A DNA stretch of 64,000 bases from the NCBI RefSeq assembly GCF_040829825.1, contig NZ_JBFOLH010000003.1; one strand, written 5' to 3'. The DNA comes from Leadbetterella sp040829825. Its GTDB lineage: Bacteria; Bacteroidota; Bacteroidia; Cytophagales; Spirosomataceae. Each line of letters begins with the position of its first letter. The first letter of the stretch is position 1. Of the stretch, positions 16,541-25,018 are shown one piece after another. Both the position numbers and the translations under genes were made by a program. The notes beneath the pieces were generated by a model. That model was not told the DNA's origin, searched no databases, and saw only the letters and a program-made list of their open reading frames with translations.

Positions 16541-18187
16541 GTGAAGAAAAACCGCTCACTTATTATTTTCATGATCTTCGCCATGGGGGCCCTCGTGGCG
16601 TTGCAGGGCTATTGGATAAAAAATGCGATCCAGGTTCAAAAAGAACAATTTGACCGGAACGTCAAAACCGCCCTCATGGAAACCGTGCGGAAAATAGAGC
16701 AGGAAGAAATGCTTTATGTGGCCCACCAGCGCCTGGCCCGCCGTGACCAGAACAAGCTTATTACCCTCTCGGAAGCCTCCGGGAAAATCAACGATGCCCT
16801 TCTCCGGAAAAAAATACTGGAGCACGACATCCTGCTCAACAGCATCTATAACGAAACTTTCTTCCGGGAGTTTAACAAGAAAATAGATAATATGGGCGAA
16901 AAGATTCCTGAAAACAGGGTAAAAGCCGCTGAATATATCAATGAAAAGCTGCGCCGTGAAAACGAGAACCTGAAGAGCTTTATCAAAAGCAGCGAACCGC
17001 TCGAAGCCCGTTACAACGAGATCCGCCAGATGAACGACTGGCTGGATTCTGCCGGCCTCAGCGAAACCATCTCCGAAGAATTCTATGCCGGAGCCATCAA
17101 CCTTGACCTGATCAAAGGCATTGTACAGGACCTGCTGCTGGGAGAAAGGAGCATTCCCGACCGCATGGGCCACCTGATGCTGGATACCCTGCTCACCGAT
17201 GAGCTGCAAAACATGGGCATAAAGCTTCCCTTTCAATATGCCGTAGAAGACAAAGGGCAGCTGGTGTTGACTTCCGTCAATCATCCTTTGCTTTCCGATA
17301 GCTATAAAATTCGCCTGTTTCCGGGTGATTCTTTCCGGAACAATCGTTTTTTATATGTTATTTTTCCCGAAAGAGAGAACTTTATTTATAAAAATCTTAT
17401 CGGCCTGTTTACCGTTTCCACGGTATTGGTCATGCTGGTAGGCGGTATCTTCTACTACTCGGCCAACAGCCTTATTTCAGAAAGGCGGCTGGCCAAGGTC
17501 AAAAACGACTTCATCAACAACATGACCCACGAGCTGAAAACGCCGGTTTCCAGCATTTCACTGGCCCTGGAAGTGATCCGCGACAAAGGCGTGGTCAAAA
17601 CAGAAGAAAAGATCAACCGTTACCTGGGCATTATCGGTGAAGAAAACCAGCGCCTGGCCTCGCAGATCGACAAGGTATTGCAAATGGCCCGCCTGGAGCA
17701 GAAGCAGATTGCCCTGAGCTATGAGGAGCTCGACCTGCACGAGCTGCTCGACACCGTAATCACCAATATGGAAGTGCAGCTAAGCGATGAAAGGGTACAT
17801 TTCCGGCTTGACCCTGACGCTACCGAAACCCGCGTCACCGGTGACCGGGTACACCTGACCAACATTTTTTACAATCTCCTCGACAACGCTTTAAAATATT
17901 CAAAAGAAACCGTACATTTAAAGATACAAACATCAAACCCCGGTGACCATCGCATACGCATTGACATTGCCGATGACGGCATCGGTATCCCGGCGGCCGA
18001 AACCGGGCGCGTTTTCGAAAAATTTTACCGGGTGCCCACCGGTGATGTGCACGATGTAAAAGGTTTCGGACTGGGATTAAGCTATGTAAAAAATATGGTG
18101 GAAATGCATAAGGGATCGGTTCAGCTGAAATCTACGCCCGGTGAGGGATCGGTCTTTTCCATATATCTGCCCCTGAATACCGTATGA
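16541..18187 (+). CDS. Two-component sensor histidine kinase
   Basis: Inner-membrane kinase of about 548 residues. One helix near the N-terminus (SLIIFMIFAMGALVALQGYW) and a second before the kinase core (GLFTVSTVLVMLVGGIFYY) frame a periplasmic sensor region of about 260 residues, rich in charged helices and of no family I recognise. The core has the H-box NNMTHELKTP (phospho-His codon at 17528), N-box FYNLLDNALKYS, G1 DDGIGIP and G2 GFGLGLSYV. The preferred start is GTG 16541, since the upstream TTG is inside a promoter element. It overlaps the response regulator gene by four bases (ATGA). Confidence 0.9.
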   Translation: MKKNRSLIIFMIFAMGALVALQGYWIKNAIQVQKEQFDRNVKTALMETVRKIEQEEMLYVAHQRLARRDQNKLITLSEASGKINDALLRKKILEHDILLNSIYNETFFREFNKKIDNMGEKIPENRVKAAEYINEKLRRENENLKSFIKSSEPLEARYNEIRQMNDWLDSAGLSETISEEFYAGAINLDLIKGIVQDLLLGERSIPDRMGHLMLDTLLTDELQNMGIKLPFQYAVEDKGQLVLTSVNHPLLSDSYKIRLFPGDSFRNNRFLYVIFPERENFIYKNLIGLFTVSTVLVMLVGGIFYYSANSLISERRLAKVKNDFINNMTHELKTPVSSISLALEVIRDKGVVKTEEKINRYLGIIGEENQRLASQIDKVLQMARLEQKQIALSYEELDLHELLDTVITNMEVQLSDERVHFRLDPDATETRVTGDRVHLTNIFYNLLDNALKYSKETVHLKIQTSNPGDHRIRIDIADDGIGIPAAETGRVFEKFYRVPTGDVHDVKGFGLGLSYVKNMVEMHKGSVQLKSTPGEGSVFSIYLPLNTV

Positions 18188-18864
18188 CACCTCTTTTATT
18201 AGCCGAAGACGACCCCAACCTGGGAGAGCTCCTGAAAGAATACCTGGAGGCGAAGGGCTTTGAAGTTACCCTGGCCGTCAACGGGGAAGAAGCACTCCAT
18301 TTTTTCCTTTCGGGTACCTTTTCCCTTTGTATCCTGGATGTGATGATGCCCAAAAAAGACGGCTTCTCGCTGGCCCGGGAGATCCGCCTGAAAGACCCGC
18401 ACATTCCCGTTATTTTCCTTACGGCAAAATCCATGAAAGAAGATACGCTCAAGGGGTTTGAGCTGGGAGCCGACGACTACCTCACCAAGCCCTTTGTGAT
18501 GGAAGAGCTGCTGTTTCGTATACGGGCAATCTTAAAAAGGACCACTTCAGGAGAAATAAAACCTGAACCAACCACTTTCTCTATCGGCAAATTCACCCTG
18601 GATACCGATACCCGGACCCTGACCTCTGACGACGGCACGGTTCACCTCACCACCAAAGAAACCGCCCTGCTGAAGCTGCTCTGCCAGAATGCCCAGCAGA
18701 CCGTTAGCCGGAGCTACGCCCTTAAGCTCATCTGGGGCGACGATTCTTACTTCAACGCCCGGAGCATGGACGTATACATCACCAAGCTGCGCAAGCACCT
18801 GAAAGCCGATGAACGGGTGCGCATACTCAACCTGCACGGTGAGGGCTTCAAGCTGATCCTGTAA
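18184..18864 (+). CDS. OmpR-type response regulator
   Basis: A 226-residue DNA-binding regulator partnered with the kinase upstream. The receiver domain (1-120) contains the acidic pair AEDDPN, the phospho-acceptor Asp52 in LDVMMPKKDG, the FLTAK Thr and the DYLTKPF Lys. The C-terminal winged helix (about 130-226) has ETALLKLLCQNAQQTVSR and the recognition helix region RSMDVYITKLRKHL. Its target is unknown; there is no gene nearby that is an obvious regulon member. Confidence 0.93.
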   Translation: MTPLLLAEDDPNLGELLKEYLEAKGFEVTLAVNGEEALHFFLSGTFSLCILDVMMPKKDGFSLAREIRLKDPHIPVIFLTAKSMKEDTLKGFELGADDYLTKPFVMEELLFRIRAILKRTTSGEIKPEPTTFSIGKFTLDTDTRTLTSDDGTVHLTTKETALLKLLCQNAQQTVSRSYALKLIWGDDSYFNARSMDVYITKLRKHLKADERVRILNLHGEGFKLIL

Positions 18865-18930
18865 ACTTTCCCGGGGCTGTGCTTGCAATATTGCTCCGCT
18901 TCCGGCTATTTTGCAGTAAAACCGGGAAAA

Positions 18931-19569
18931 ATGCCTGAAGTTGACCTGCTAAAAATCATCAATGTGCTGGGAACCGTCTCTTTCGCCATTTCGGGAGCTA
19001 CCATGGCCATGAATAAAAACCTGGACGCCTTCGGAGTGCTTGTTATTGCTTTTGTTACCTCTATCGGTGGCGGTACGCTTCGTGATGTGCTGATCGGCAA
19101 CCTGCCCGTGGGCTGGCTGGCAAGCGAACGTATCCTCCTGCTCATTTTCTGCACGGCCGTAGCTACCCTGTTTTTCCATAAATACATCCGTAAGCTGCCC
19201 ACCACCCTCTTCCTGTTTGATGCCATGGGTATCGGACTCTTCACCATAGCAGGTGCGGAGATAGCCGAAGCCAAAGGCTTTAATATCCCGCTCTGCATCA
19301 CCCTGGGCACCATCACAGCCTGCTTTGGGGGGGTGATCCGTGATGTGCTCCTCAATCATGTGCCGCTGATCTTCCGGAAAGAGCTGTATGCCACTGCCTG
19401 CATCCTGGGCGCTGCCGTTTATTTCGGTATCAAGGCGGTCGGGCTCCATTCCCAGTTCACCACCTTTATCTGTATCGGCATCATTGTGATCCTGAGAATT
19501 CTTGCCGTAAAATACAACATCCGCCTTCCGGCCTTCTACCTGCCGCCTGAAGAAGCAGACGATGAATGA
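18931..19569 (+). CDS. TRIC-family cation channel / UPF0126 membrane protein
   Basis: A 212-residue inner-membrane protein with seven hydrophobic helices in two homologous halves. Each half carries the glycine-rich signature (GGGTLRDVLIG and GGVIRDVLLN) that defines the bacterial trimeric intracellular cation (TRIC/YicG) channels. It probably conducts K+ or other monovalent cations. A longer frame from TTG 18883 exists, but ATG 18931 begins just before the first helix and follows a TATTTTG element (18907-18913). Confidence 0.85.
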   Translation: MPEVDLLKIINVLGTVSFAISGATMAMNKNLDAFGVLVIAFVTSIGGGTLRDVLIGNLPVGWLASERILLLIFCTAVATLFFHKYIRKLPTTLFLFDAMGIGLFTIAGAEIAEAKGFNIPLCITLGTITACFGGVIRDVLLNHVPLIFRKELYATACILGAAVYFGIKAVGLHSQFTTFICIGIIVILRILAVKYNIRLPAFYLPPEEADDE

Positions 19570-19574
19570 TTTAC

Positions 19575-19605
19575 TTGGCAAACCTGATTATTCCGCTTAA
19601 TTTTG
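19575..19605 (+). promoter_or_regulatory. Promoter of pyrD-ubiE-porT
   Basis: TTG (19575-19577), 20 bases, TAATTTTG (19598-19605). The -7 element contains the TTG that would give the longest pyrD frame, so translation must begin further on. Confidence 0.7.
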
Positions 19606-19620
19606 CGAAAATTTCCGAAT

Positions 19621-20637
19621 TTGTACAAAACCGTCATCTTCCCGATCCTTTCCCGGTTTGACCCGGAAAAAATCCATTATTTTACCATGGGTTGTCTCCG
19701 CTTCATTTACCGGTTTCCCGGCGGAAAAGCCCTGTTAAAGGCACTTTTTCATGTGAATGATCCGCGGCTGGTAACTTCATTTGCCGGATTGACCTTTAAA
19801 AACCCGGTAGGCCTGGCCGCCGGCTTCGATAAAAACGGCAAATGGATTGACGAGCTGGCCGCCCTGGGCTTCGGGTTTGTGGAAGTAGGCACCGTTACCC
19901 CCAAACCGCAGGACGGCAACCCCAGGCCGCGGCTGTTCCGCCTGAAAAAAGATTCGGCGCTGATCAACCGCATGGGCTTCAACAACGAAGGGGTAGAACA
20001 GCTGGCCGAAAATCTCCGGAAACGGAAATCGGACATCCCCGTAGGCGGGAACCTGGGGAAAAACAAAATCACCGATAATGCGCTGGCCCTGAACGACTAC
20101 CTGGTAACCTTCCGGGTCTTACGCCACCTGGTAGATTATTTCGTGGTTAACGTTTCGTCGCCCAATACACCCGGCCTGCGCGACCTCCAGGAAAAGGGCC
20201 CGCTGCTGGAAATACTGATGGCCCTGCAAAAAGAAAACCAGGAAATAAAAAAGCCGGTTTTCCTGAAAATTGCCCCGGACCTAACCGATTCCCAGCTGGA
20301 CGATATCGTGGAAATAGTGACCTTATCCGGTATAGCCGGCATTATTGCTACCAACACCACCCTATCGCGGGAACACCTCGATACTTCACGGGAAACAGTG
20401 GAAAAAACGGGTGCAGGCGGACTATCCGGCCGGCCGCTGCGGGAGCGGTCCACCGAAGTCATCCGCTATATCCGGAGCAGGAGCAATATACCGGTTATCG
20501 GGGTGGGCGGTATACATTCACCTGCCGATGCCCGCGAAAAACTGGACGCCGGAGCGGGACTTATCCAGCTCTATTCCGGCTTTATATACGAAGGCCCCGG
20601 CCTCATCAGGCAAATCAATAAAAGTTTATTATCATGA
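19621..20637 (+). CDS. pyrD: Dihydroorotate dehydrogenase, quinone type (class 2)
   Basis: Membrane-associated flavoenzyme oxidising dihydroorotate to orotate in pyrimidine synthesis with quinone as acceptor. The N-terminus LYKTVIFPILSRFDPEKIHYFT is the class-2 membrane-binding helix pair. Then come the FMN/substrate motifs NPVGLAAGFDKNG, RMGFNNEG, NVSSPNTPGLRDLQ (catalytic Ser), TNTT and the phosphate-binding VGGI and LIQLYSG. The start is TTG 19621, which fits the family N-terminus and lies after the promoter. The gene overlaps ubiE by four bases. Menaquinone, the product of the next enzyme, is the likely electron acceptor. Confidence 0.95.
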   Translation: MYKTVIFPILSRFDPEKIHYFTMGCLRFIYRFPGGKALLKALFHVNDPRLVTSFAGLTFKNPVGLAAGFDKNGKWIDELAALGFGFVEVGTVTPKPQDGNPRPRLFRLKKDSALINRMGFNNEGVEQLAENLRKRKSDIPVGGNLGKNKITDNALALNDYLVTFRVLRHLVDYFVVNVSSPNTPGLRDLQEKGPLLEILMALQKENQEIKKPVFLKIAPDLTDSQLDDIVEIVTLSGIAGIIATNTTLSREHLDTSRETVEKTGAGGLSGRPLRERSTEVIRYIRSRSNIPVIGVGGIHSPADAREKLDAGAGLIQLYSGFIYEGPGLIRQINKSLLS

Positions 20638-21362
20638 GTAGCATAGTTCCCTACAAAGAAAGCTCAGGCTCTAAAAAAGAGCAGGTAACGGAAATGTTTG
20701 ACAATGTAGCGGGTAAATATGATCTGCTTAATCACGTTTTAAGCGGCGGGGTAGACATCTACTGGCGGAAAAGGGCGCTGTCGATGCTCAAAAATAACCG
20801 GAATGACCTGGTGCTCGACATAGCCACGGGTACCGGAGACCTGGCCATTGAGGCTAACCGGATCCTGAAGCCCGGTAAAATTATCGGGGTAGATATTTCG
20901 AAAGGGATGCTGGAAGAAGGCCGGGCAAAAATAAAGAAGCTGGGCCTGGAAGAAAAGATAGAAATGCAGCTGGGCGATTCAGAAAAATTGCTCTTTGATG
21001 ACAATACTTTTGACACCGTCATCGTTTCGTTCGGTGTGAGGAATTTCGAAAACCTGCTGAAAGGGCTGTCAGATATGAACCGGGTACTGAAGCCCGGCGG
21101 CACCTGCATGGTGGTAGAGTTCTCCAAGCCGAAGAATTACTTTTTTAAACAAGCCTATTGGTTCTACTCTACAAAAATTTTACCTCTGATCGGCAAGCTG
21201 ATCTCTAAAGACCGTTCGGCCTATACGTACCTGCCTGAATCGGTGAAGGCATTCCCTGACGGGGAAGACTTCCTGAAGGTGTACAGAGAGGCAGGGTTCA
21301 AAGAATGCAGGGCCGTTCCGCTTACATTTGGTATATGTTCAGTTTATATAGGAAAGAAATAA
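20634..21362 (+). CDS. ubiE: Demethylmenaquinone/ubiquinone methyltransferase
   Basis: A 242-residue SAM-dependent C-methyltransferase making menaquinone from demethylmenaquinone (MenG role in this phylum). Landmarks are VTEMFDNVAGKYDLLNHVLSGGVD, the SAM-binding LDIATGTGDLAIEA, IGVDISKGML, GDSEKL and SFGVRNF. The gene is coupled to pyrD by an ATGA overlap, so quinone supply and a quinone-using enzyme share one transcript. Its 3' end overlaps the porT start by 28 bases. Confidence 0.93.
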   Translation: MSSIVPYKESSGSKKEQVTEMFDNVAGKYDLLNHVLSGGVDIYWRKRALSMLKNNRNDLVLDIATGTGDLAIEANRILKPGKIIGVDISKGMLEEGRAKIKKLGLEEKIEMQLGDSEKLLFDDNTFDTVIVSFGVRNFENLLKGLSDMNRVLKPGGTCMVVEFSKPKNYFFKQAYWFYSTKILPLIGKLISKDRSAYTYLPESVKAFPDGEDFLKVYREAGFKECRAVPLTFGICSVYIGKK

Positions 21363-22075
21363 CGTGCTTTCTTTTTATCCTTACGGCCCTCGGAGCTGAG
21401 GCCCAGGTAAAAACCCGTTATCAGCCCAATTACGATGCCAAACCCTTGCGGTTCGGCTATTACATTGGCTTTGGTTCCACGCATTACGATGTAAAGTACA
21501 AATCTTCCTTCCTTTCAGCCGCCAACACGCAGGATCCGCTGGGTACAACCTACTCCGTCACCTCTCCGAATACCACGGCCATACGGGCAGGTGCCATGAT
21601 CAATTATTTCATAGACGATTACTTTGACATCCGCTTTTCGCCGCTGAACATTTCGGTTCAAAAAAGAAATGTTGTTTATGTAACAGGGCGACCCGGCGCC
21701 ATGCAAACACGCGAAGAAACCCAGGTAGACAAGGCCTGGCTGGAGGTTCCTTTCCATGTCAAATACAAATCCGAGCGCCGGAACAACTCCCGCATGTACA
21801 TTTTCGGCGGAACCCGGTGGGCCTTTGAAACCAATGCCATAGGCCGGCGGGGCTCCAACAGGTCGATCATTAACTCTTCCCTGCGCACCAATGACCTCAT
21901 GCTGGAGTATGGCGTGGGCCTGGAAATTTTCAGGGCTTATTTTAAAGTCACCCCTGAGCTGCACTTCTCCCACGGGCTCTTTGACATGACCCGGAAAAAC
22001 AGCAACCTGCATTTCCTGGAACACGTAAAAAGCCTGAAAACCCACACGGTCAGCCTGCTGATCTTGTTTCAATAA
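21335..22075 (+). CDS. porT: PorT-family outer-membrane beta-barrel protein
   Basis: About 246 residues. The start at 21335 gives the signal peptide (FSLYRKEITCFLFILTALGA), ending AEAQ. The mature part (LRFGYYIGFGSTHYDVKY, FDIRFSPLNISVQKR, WLEVPFHVKYKS) has the alternating pattern of the eight-stranded PorT/SprT barrel needed for T9SS and gliding. It lies at the end of the pyrD-ubiE operon and starts inside ubiE. The ubiE-porT pairing is, to my memory, widespread in Bacteroidota. A T9SS-type cargo protein is encoded at 36426-39284. Confidence 0.8.
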   Translation: MFSLYRKEITCFLFILTALGAEAQVKTRYQPNYDAKPLRFGYYIGFGSTHYDVKYKSSFLSAANTQDPLGTTYSVTSPNTTAIRAGAMINYFIDDYFDIRFSPLNISVQKRNVVYVTGRPGAMQTREETQVDKAWLEVPFHVKYKSERRNNSRMYIFGGTRWAFETNAIGRRGSNRSIINSSLRTNDLMLEYGVGLEIFRAYFKVTPELHFSHGLFDMTRKNSNLHFLEHVKSLKTHTVSLLILFQ

Positions 22076-22817
22076 GGCTTTTGGCCTGCCTGACCAGGTC
22101 GGTATCGGCTTCGTATGTAGCAAACTCATCAACCGATTTATCTCCGCCCATGTGGATCCGCCCGTTCCGGAAAATCATAGGGCTGGCAATGGTTCGTTTT
22201 GCCGAGAAGTGGAATGCATTCACGCCGGTTTCGGCGATCTGCAGGATATTGCCCGGGTTCACCCCGCTTCCGGCCATGATATTGATCTTCCCTGCCGCTA
22301 TTTGACTGAACCTGGCCAGGTTATCGAGCCCTTCCCAGGCATTCTGGTAAAGCCCCGAGGTAAGAATATTCTCAATGCCCAGCCCCGCCAGGATACTCAC
22401 CGCCCCGTCAGGATCGCTGCACATATCAAATGCCCGGTGAAACGTAACGGGGTAGTCGCCGATGGCCTCCAGCTGCCTGTGGATGGTGTCCAGGTCAAGG
22501 CGGCCGTCAGGCAGCAGCGCCCCGATCACGAAGCCTCCCGGCCGGAGGGTTTTCAATATTTTTATATCTTCCAGCATGGCGGCTTTCTCGGTTTCATTGA
22601 AGCAAAAATCGCCTCCCCGCGGACGAATCATAACATACACCGGGATAGAAACCTGCTCCAGGGCCGTTTTTACCGTACCGTAGCCGGGCGTAATTCCGCC
22701 CTCGGGCATACCGGCACAAAGCTCGATCCGGTCAGCCCCGCCGGCCTCTGCATTGCGGCAGGATAATACACTGTAACAACAAATTTCCAGCTTGCCGGAA
22801 CTATTTTGTCTCCTCAT
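22050..22817 (-). CDS. cutC: Copper homeostasis protein CutC
   Basis: A 255-residue cytosolic TIM-barrel protein. Family motifs are ADRIELCAGMPEGGITPGYG, VMIRPRGGDFCF, FHRAFDM, ILTSGLYQNAWEGLDNL and IMAGSGVNPGNI. CutC proteins are linked to copper tolerance, though a direct copper role is disputed. The gene ends inside the 3' end of porT, with 26 bases of tail-to-tail overlap. Confidence 0.92.
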   Translation of the reverse strand: MRRQNSSGKLEICCYSVLSCRNAEAGGADRIELCAGMPEGGITPGYGTVKTALEQVSIPVYVMIRPRGGDFCFNETEKAAMLEDIKILKTLRPGGFVIGALLPDGRLDLDTIHRQLEAIGDYPVTFHRAFDMCSDPDGAVSILAGLGIENILTSGLYQNAWEGLDNLARFSQIAAGKINIMAGSGVNPGNILQIAETGVNAFHFSAKRTIASPMIFRNGRIHMGGDKSVDEFATYEADTDLVRQAKSLIETRSAG

Positions 22818-22924
22818 TTTTTATCTAATTAATTGAAAGAAAGCGCACTGCTTCGAAGATGTAAATTAACTTTTTCAATAAAGCAATTTTTTCTCTTTAA
22901 TGCGTTTTAGATTAAAGTTTTTTT

Positions 22925-22932
22925 TACTTTTG
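22925..22932 (+). promoter_or_regulatory. -7 element of the DUF2795 gene
   Basis: TACTTTTG, 45 bases before the start codon, in an A/T-rich spacer. The upstream TTG partner is not clear. Confidence 0.45.
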
Positions 22933-22977
22933 CAGCCGGTTTCAAAATGAATTGTTTCACTTAAAATTAATGGGAAT

Positions 22978-23199
22978 ATGTATTGGACACTAGAGCTTGT
23001 TTCCTACCTAGAAGATGCCCCATGGCCAGCAACTAAAGACGAATTAATTGACTTCTCGATCCGGTCGGGAGCCCCTAACGAGGTCATAGAAAATTTATCT
23101 GAATTGGAAGATGACGGGCAACCGTACGAAAATATAGAAGAGATCTGGCCGGATTATCCTACCAAAGAAGACTTCTTCTTTAACGAGGATGAATATTAA
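22978..23199 (+). CDS. Small acidic DUF2795 protein
   Basis: A 73-residue, strongly acidic protein (YWTLELVSYLEDAPWPATKDELIDFSIR, then ending in PDYPTKEDFFFNEDEY). It matches the short DUF2795 proteins common in Bacteroidota, which have an N-terminal helical unit of the W-P-ATK-EL type. The function is unknown. It has its own -7 element upstream and a strong intrinsic terminator 21 bases downstream, so it is a single-gene transcript. This, its length and its conservation suggest a highly expressed small protein. Confidence 0.85.
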   Translation: MYWTLELVSYLEDAPWPATKDELIDFSIRSGAPNEVIENLSELEDDGQPYENIEEIWPDYPTKEDFFFNEDEY

Positions 23200-23220
23200 C
23201 AGGCAGGATACAAAAAGAAG

Positions 23221-23246
23221 GCACCTCACGCGGGGTGCTTTTTTTT
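23221..23246 (+). terminator. Intrinsic terminator after the DUF2795 gene
   Basis: Seven-base-pair stem GCACCTC/GGGGTGC (one G-U) with an ACGC loop, followed by eight T. Confidence 0.85.
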
Positions 23247-23298
23247 ACCCTTTATTTCGAAAAAACGCTTATCTTGAACCATCAACAGGAACAGCCTT

Positions 23299-24183
23299 AT
23301 GAAAAAATTTAAAGCAGAAGAGGTCAGGGAAGACGGCAAAAAGAAATTCAGCATTGAAAAAGCAAAAACCAAAATCAAGGATTTTTACGATTCGGAAGAA
23401 GAATACCTTGAAATGCTGGCTGAGCTTCAGGATGATCTCGACGACCTCCAGACCAAGCTGTATGCCAATTCAAAATATGGGGTGCTGGTGGTTTTCCAGG
23501 CCATGGATGCCGCGGGCAAAGACGGCACCATGCGGGCGGTCTTTAAGAACGTGAACCCCCTGGGTATGAAATTCTACTCCTTCAAAAGACCCACAGCCAA
23601 AGAGCTTAACCACGATTACCTGTGGCGCTGCTTTAAACAGTTGCCCGAACGCGGCACGCTCCAGGTCTTTAACCGCTCGTATTACGAGGAGGTGCTGGTG
23701 GTCAAGGTTCACCCGGAGATCCTCCACACCCAGCAGCGCATCCCGGATGAGCTGATCACGGAGAAAGTCTGGGAGGACCGGTACGAAGACATCAAAAACT
23801 TTGAGAAATACCTCAACAATAACGGCATAAAGGTGATCAAGTTTTTTCTGAATGTATCAAAAGAAGAGCAGTCGGAAAGGCTCATTGAACGGATAGAGGA
23901 CGTTTCCAAAAACTGGAAATTTGAAGAGGGAGATATCAAAGAACGGGAATCCTGGGCCGATTACATGAATGCCTATGAAGACATGATCAACGCTACGGCC
24001 ACAAAACGGAATCCCTGGTATGTTATACCGGCCGACGACAAGAAGAATATGCGCCTGATGGTGGCTAAGATCATGGTGGAGAACCTGAAAGACCTGAACC
24101 CCGAATACCCCCAATCGTCTGAAGAAAGAAGGGCCCAGCTGGAGGGCATGATCGGCACCATTAACGCGCAAAATAAAAAATAA
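23299..24183 (+). CDS. Polyphosphate kinase 2 family protein
   Basis: A 294-residue P-loop kinase that moves phosphate between polyphosphate and nucleotides. Walker A FQAMDAAGKDGTMR (about 75-88), Walker B-like FNRSYYEEVLVVKVHPE, and the lid RERESWADYMNAYEDMIN region (KERESW) match PPK2 family enzymes. The short form, without a duplicated domain, is either an AMP/ADP polyphosphate phosphotransferase or GTP/ATP-forming; specificity cannot be read. It stands alone. Confidence 0.9.
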   Translation: MKKFKAEEVREDGKKKFSIEKAKTKIKDFYDSEEEYLEMLAELQDDLDDLQTKLYANSKYGVLVVFQAMDAAGKDGTMRAVFKNVNPLGMKFYSFKRPTAKELNHDYLWRCFKQLPERGTLQVFNRSYYEEVLVVKVHPEILHTQQRIPDELITEKVWEDRYEDIKNFEKYLNNNGIKVIKFFLNVSKEEQSERLIERIEDVSKNWKFEEGDIKERESWADYMNAYEDMINATATKRNPWYVIPADDKKNMRLMVAKIMVENLKDLNPEYPQSSEERRAQLEGMIGTINAQNKK

Positions 24184-24213
24184 ATTTCCGGCGGATAATC
24201 CCGCGCTTTTTAT

Positions 24214-24221
24214 TAGTTTTG
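24214..24221 (+). promoter_or_regulatory. -7 element of the AlbA_2 gene
   Basis: TAGTTTTG, 16 bases before the start codon. Confidence 0.45.
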
Positions 24222-24237
24222 AATAAACAGTTTCGAG

Positions 24238-24897
24238 ATGAGAACTCCCAAAAGTTTAGAATTACGAGACTTAAAACGGCTGGTCAGGGAGGGGGAAGGG
24301 AGCCAACTGGAATTCAAGCTGAAAACCACCCATCCTGACAAGATCATGCGCGAAGTAGTGGCCTTTGCCAATACTTCCGGCGGAACGCTTCTCCTGGGCG
24401 TGGCCGATAACGGGGAGCTGCCGGGCCTGAAATTTCCTGATGAGGACAGCTTTGTAATGGAAAAGGGGTTTGCCCGCTATATTTCACCCGGTGTTCATTA
24501 CTCCAAAGAAGAAATCATACTCGAGAACGGCCGTCCGGTGCTGGCCTACCATATCAAAAAAAGCACCGGTGCCCTGGTTTACTTTAACCCTACCGGCAAA
24601 GAAGAAGATCGTAAAGTGTACATCAGGAATGCCGACCGCTCCATCCAGGCCAGCCGGGAAGTACGCGAAATCCTGAAAGAACGGCTTAAGGAAAAAAGCT
24701 ACCGGTTTCGCTACGGGGAGAAAGAGGATATCCTTATGAAATACCTGGACCAGAACCAGACCATTACTCTCCGTGAATTTTCACGGATTGCCGGGATTTC
24801 CCTTAAACAGGCTTCAAAAACGCTGATTCTTTTGGTGCTGGCCCGCGTTTTACAGGTTTTTGCGCATGAGATGGAAGATAAGTACCTGCTGGCTTGA
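24238..24897 (+). CDS. AlbA_2/Schlafen-type putative ATP-binding regulator
   Basis: A 219-residue protein. Residues 10-130 form an AlbA_2 domain (EGSQLEFKLKTTHPDKIMREVVAFANTSGGTLLLGVADNGE), the module of putative DNA- or ATP-binding regulators. The tail has a winged-helix-like segment (MKYLDQNQTITLREFSRIAGISLKQASKTLILL). A transcriptional or nucleic-acid regulator is likely, but the target is unknown. It is convergent with the lipoamide dehydrogenase gene, separated by a strong inverted repeat. Confidence 0.75.
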   Translation: MRTPKSLELRDLKRLVREGEGSQLEFKLKTTHPDKIMREVVAFANTSGGTLLLGVADNGELPGLKFPDEDSFVMEKGFARYISPGVHYSKEEIILENGRPVLAYHIKKSTGALVYFNPTGKEEDRKVYIRNADRSIQASREVREILKERLKEKSYRFRYGEKEDILMKYLDQNQTITLREFSRIAGISLKQASKTLILLVLARVLQVFAHEMEDKYLLA

Positions 24898-24931
24898 ATC
24901 TCCATCCAACCACGGTATACTTTGTGAAAAA

Positions 24932-24980
24932 TCCTTTGTGTTCTTTGTGTAAATATTTTTTACACAAAGAACACAAAGGA
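24932..24980 (-). terminator. Perfect 22-bp inverted repeat between convergent genes
   Basis: Arms 24932-24953 and 24959-24980 are exact complements with a 5-base loop; the left arm begins TCCTTTGTGT. Reading minus, the hairpin is followed by TTTTTC, so it can terminate lpdA transcription. The arms contain repeated TTTGTG, and a further TTTGTG precedes the left arm, suggesting that it derives from a repeat element rather than a simple terminator. Confidence 0.7.
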
Positions 24981-25018
24981 ACGGCGCAAGGAACCCGGAG
25001 AGACAGGTATAATAATTC

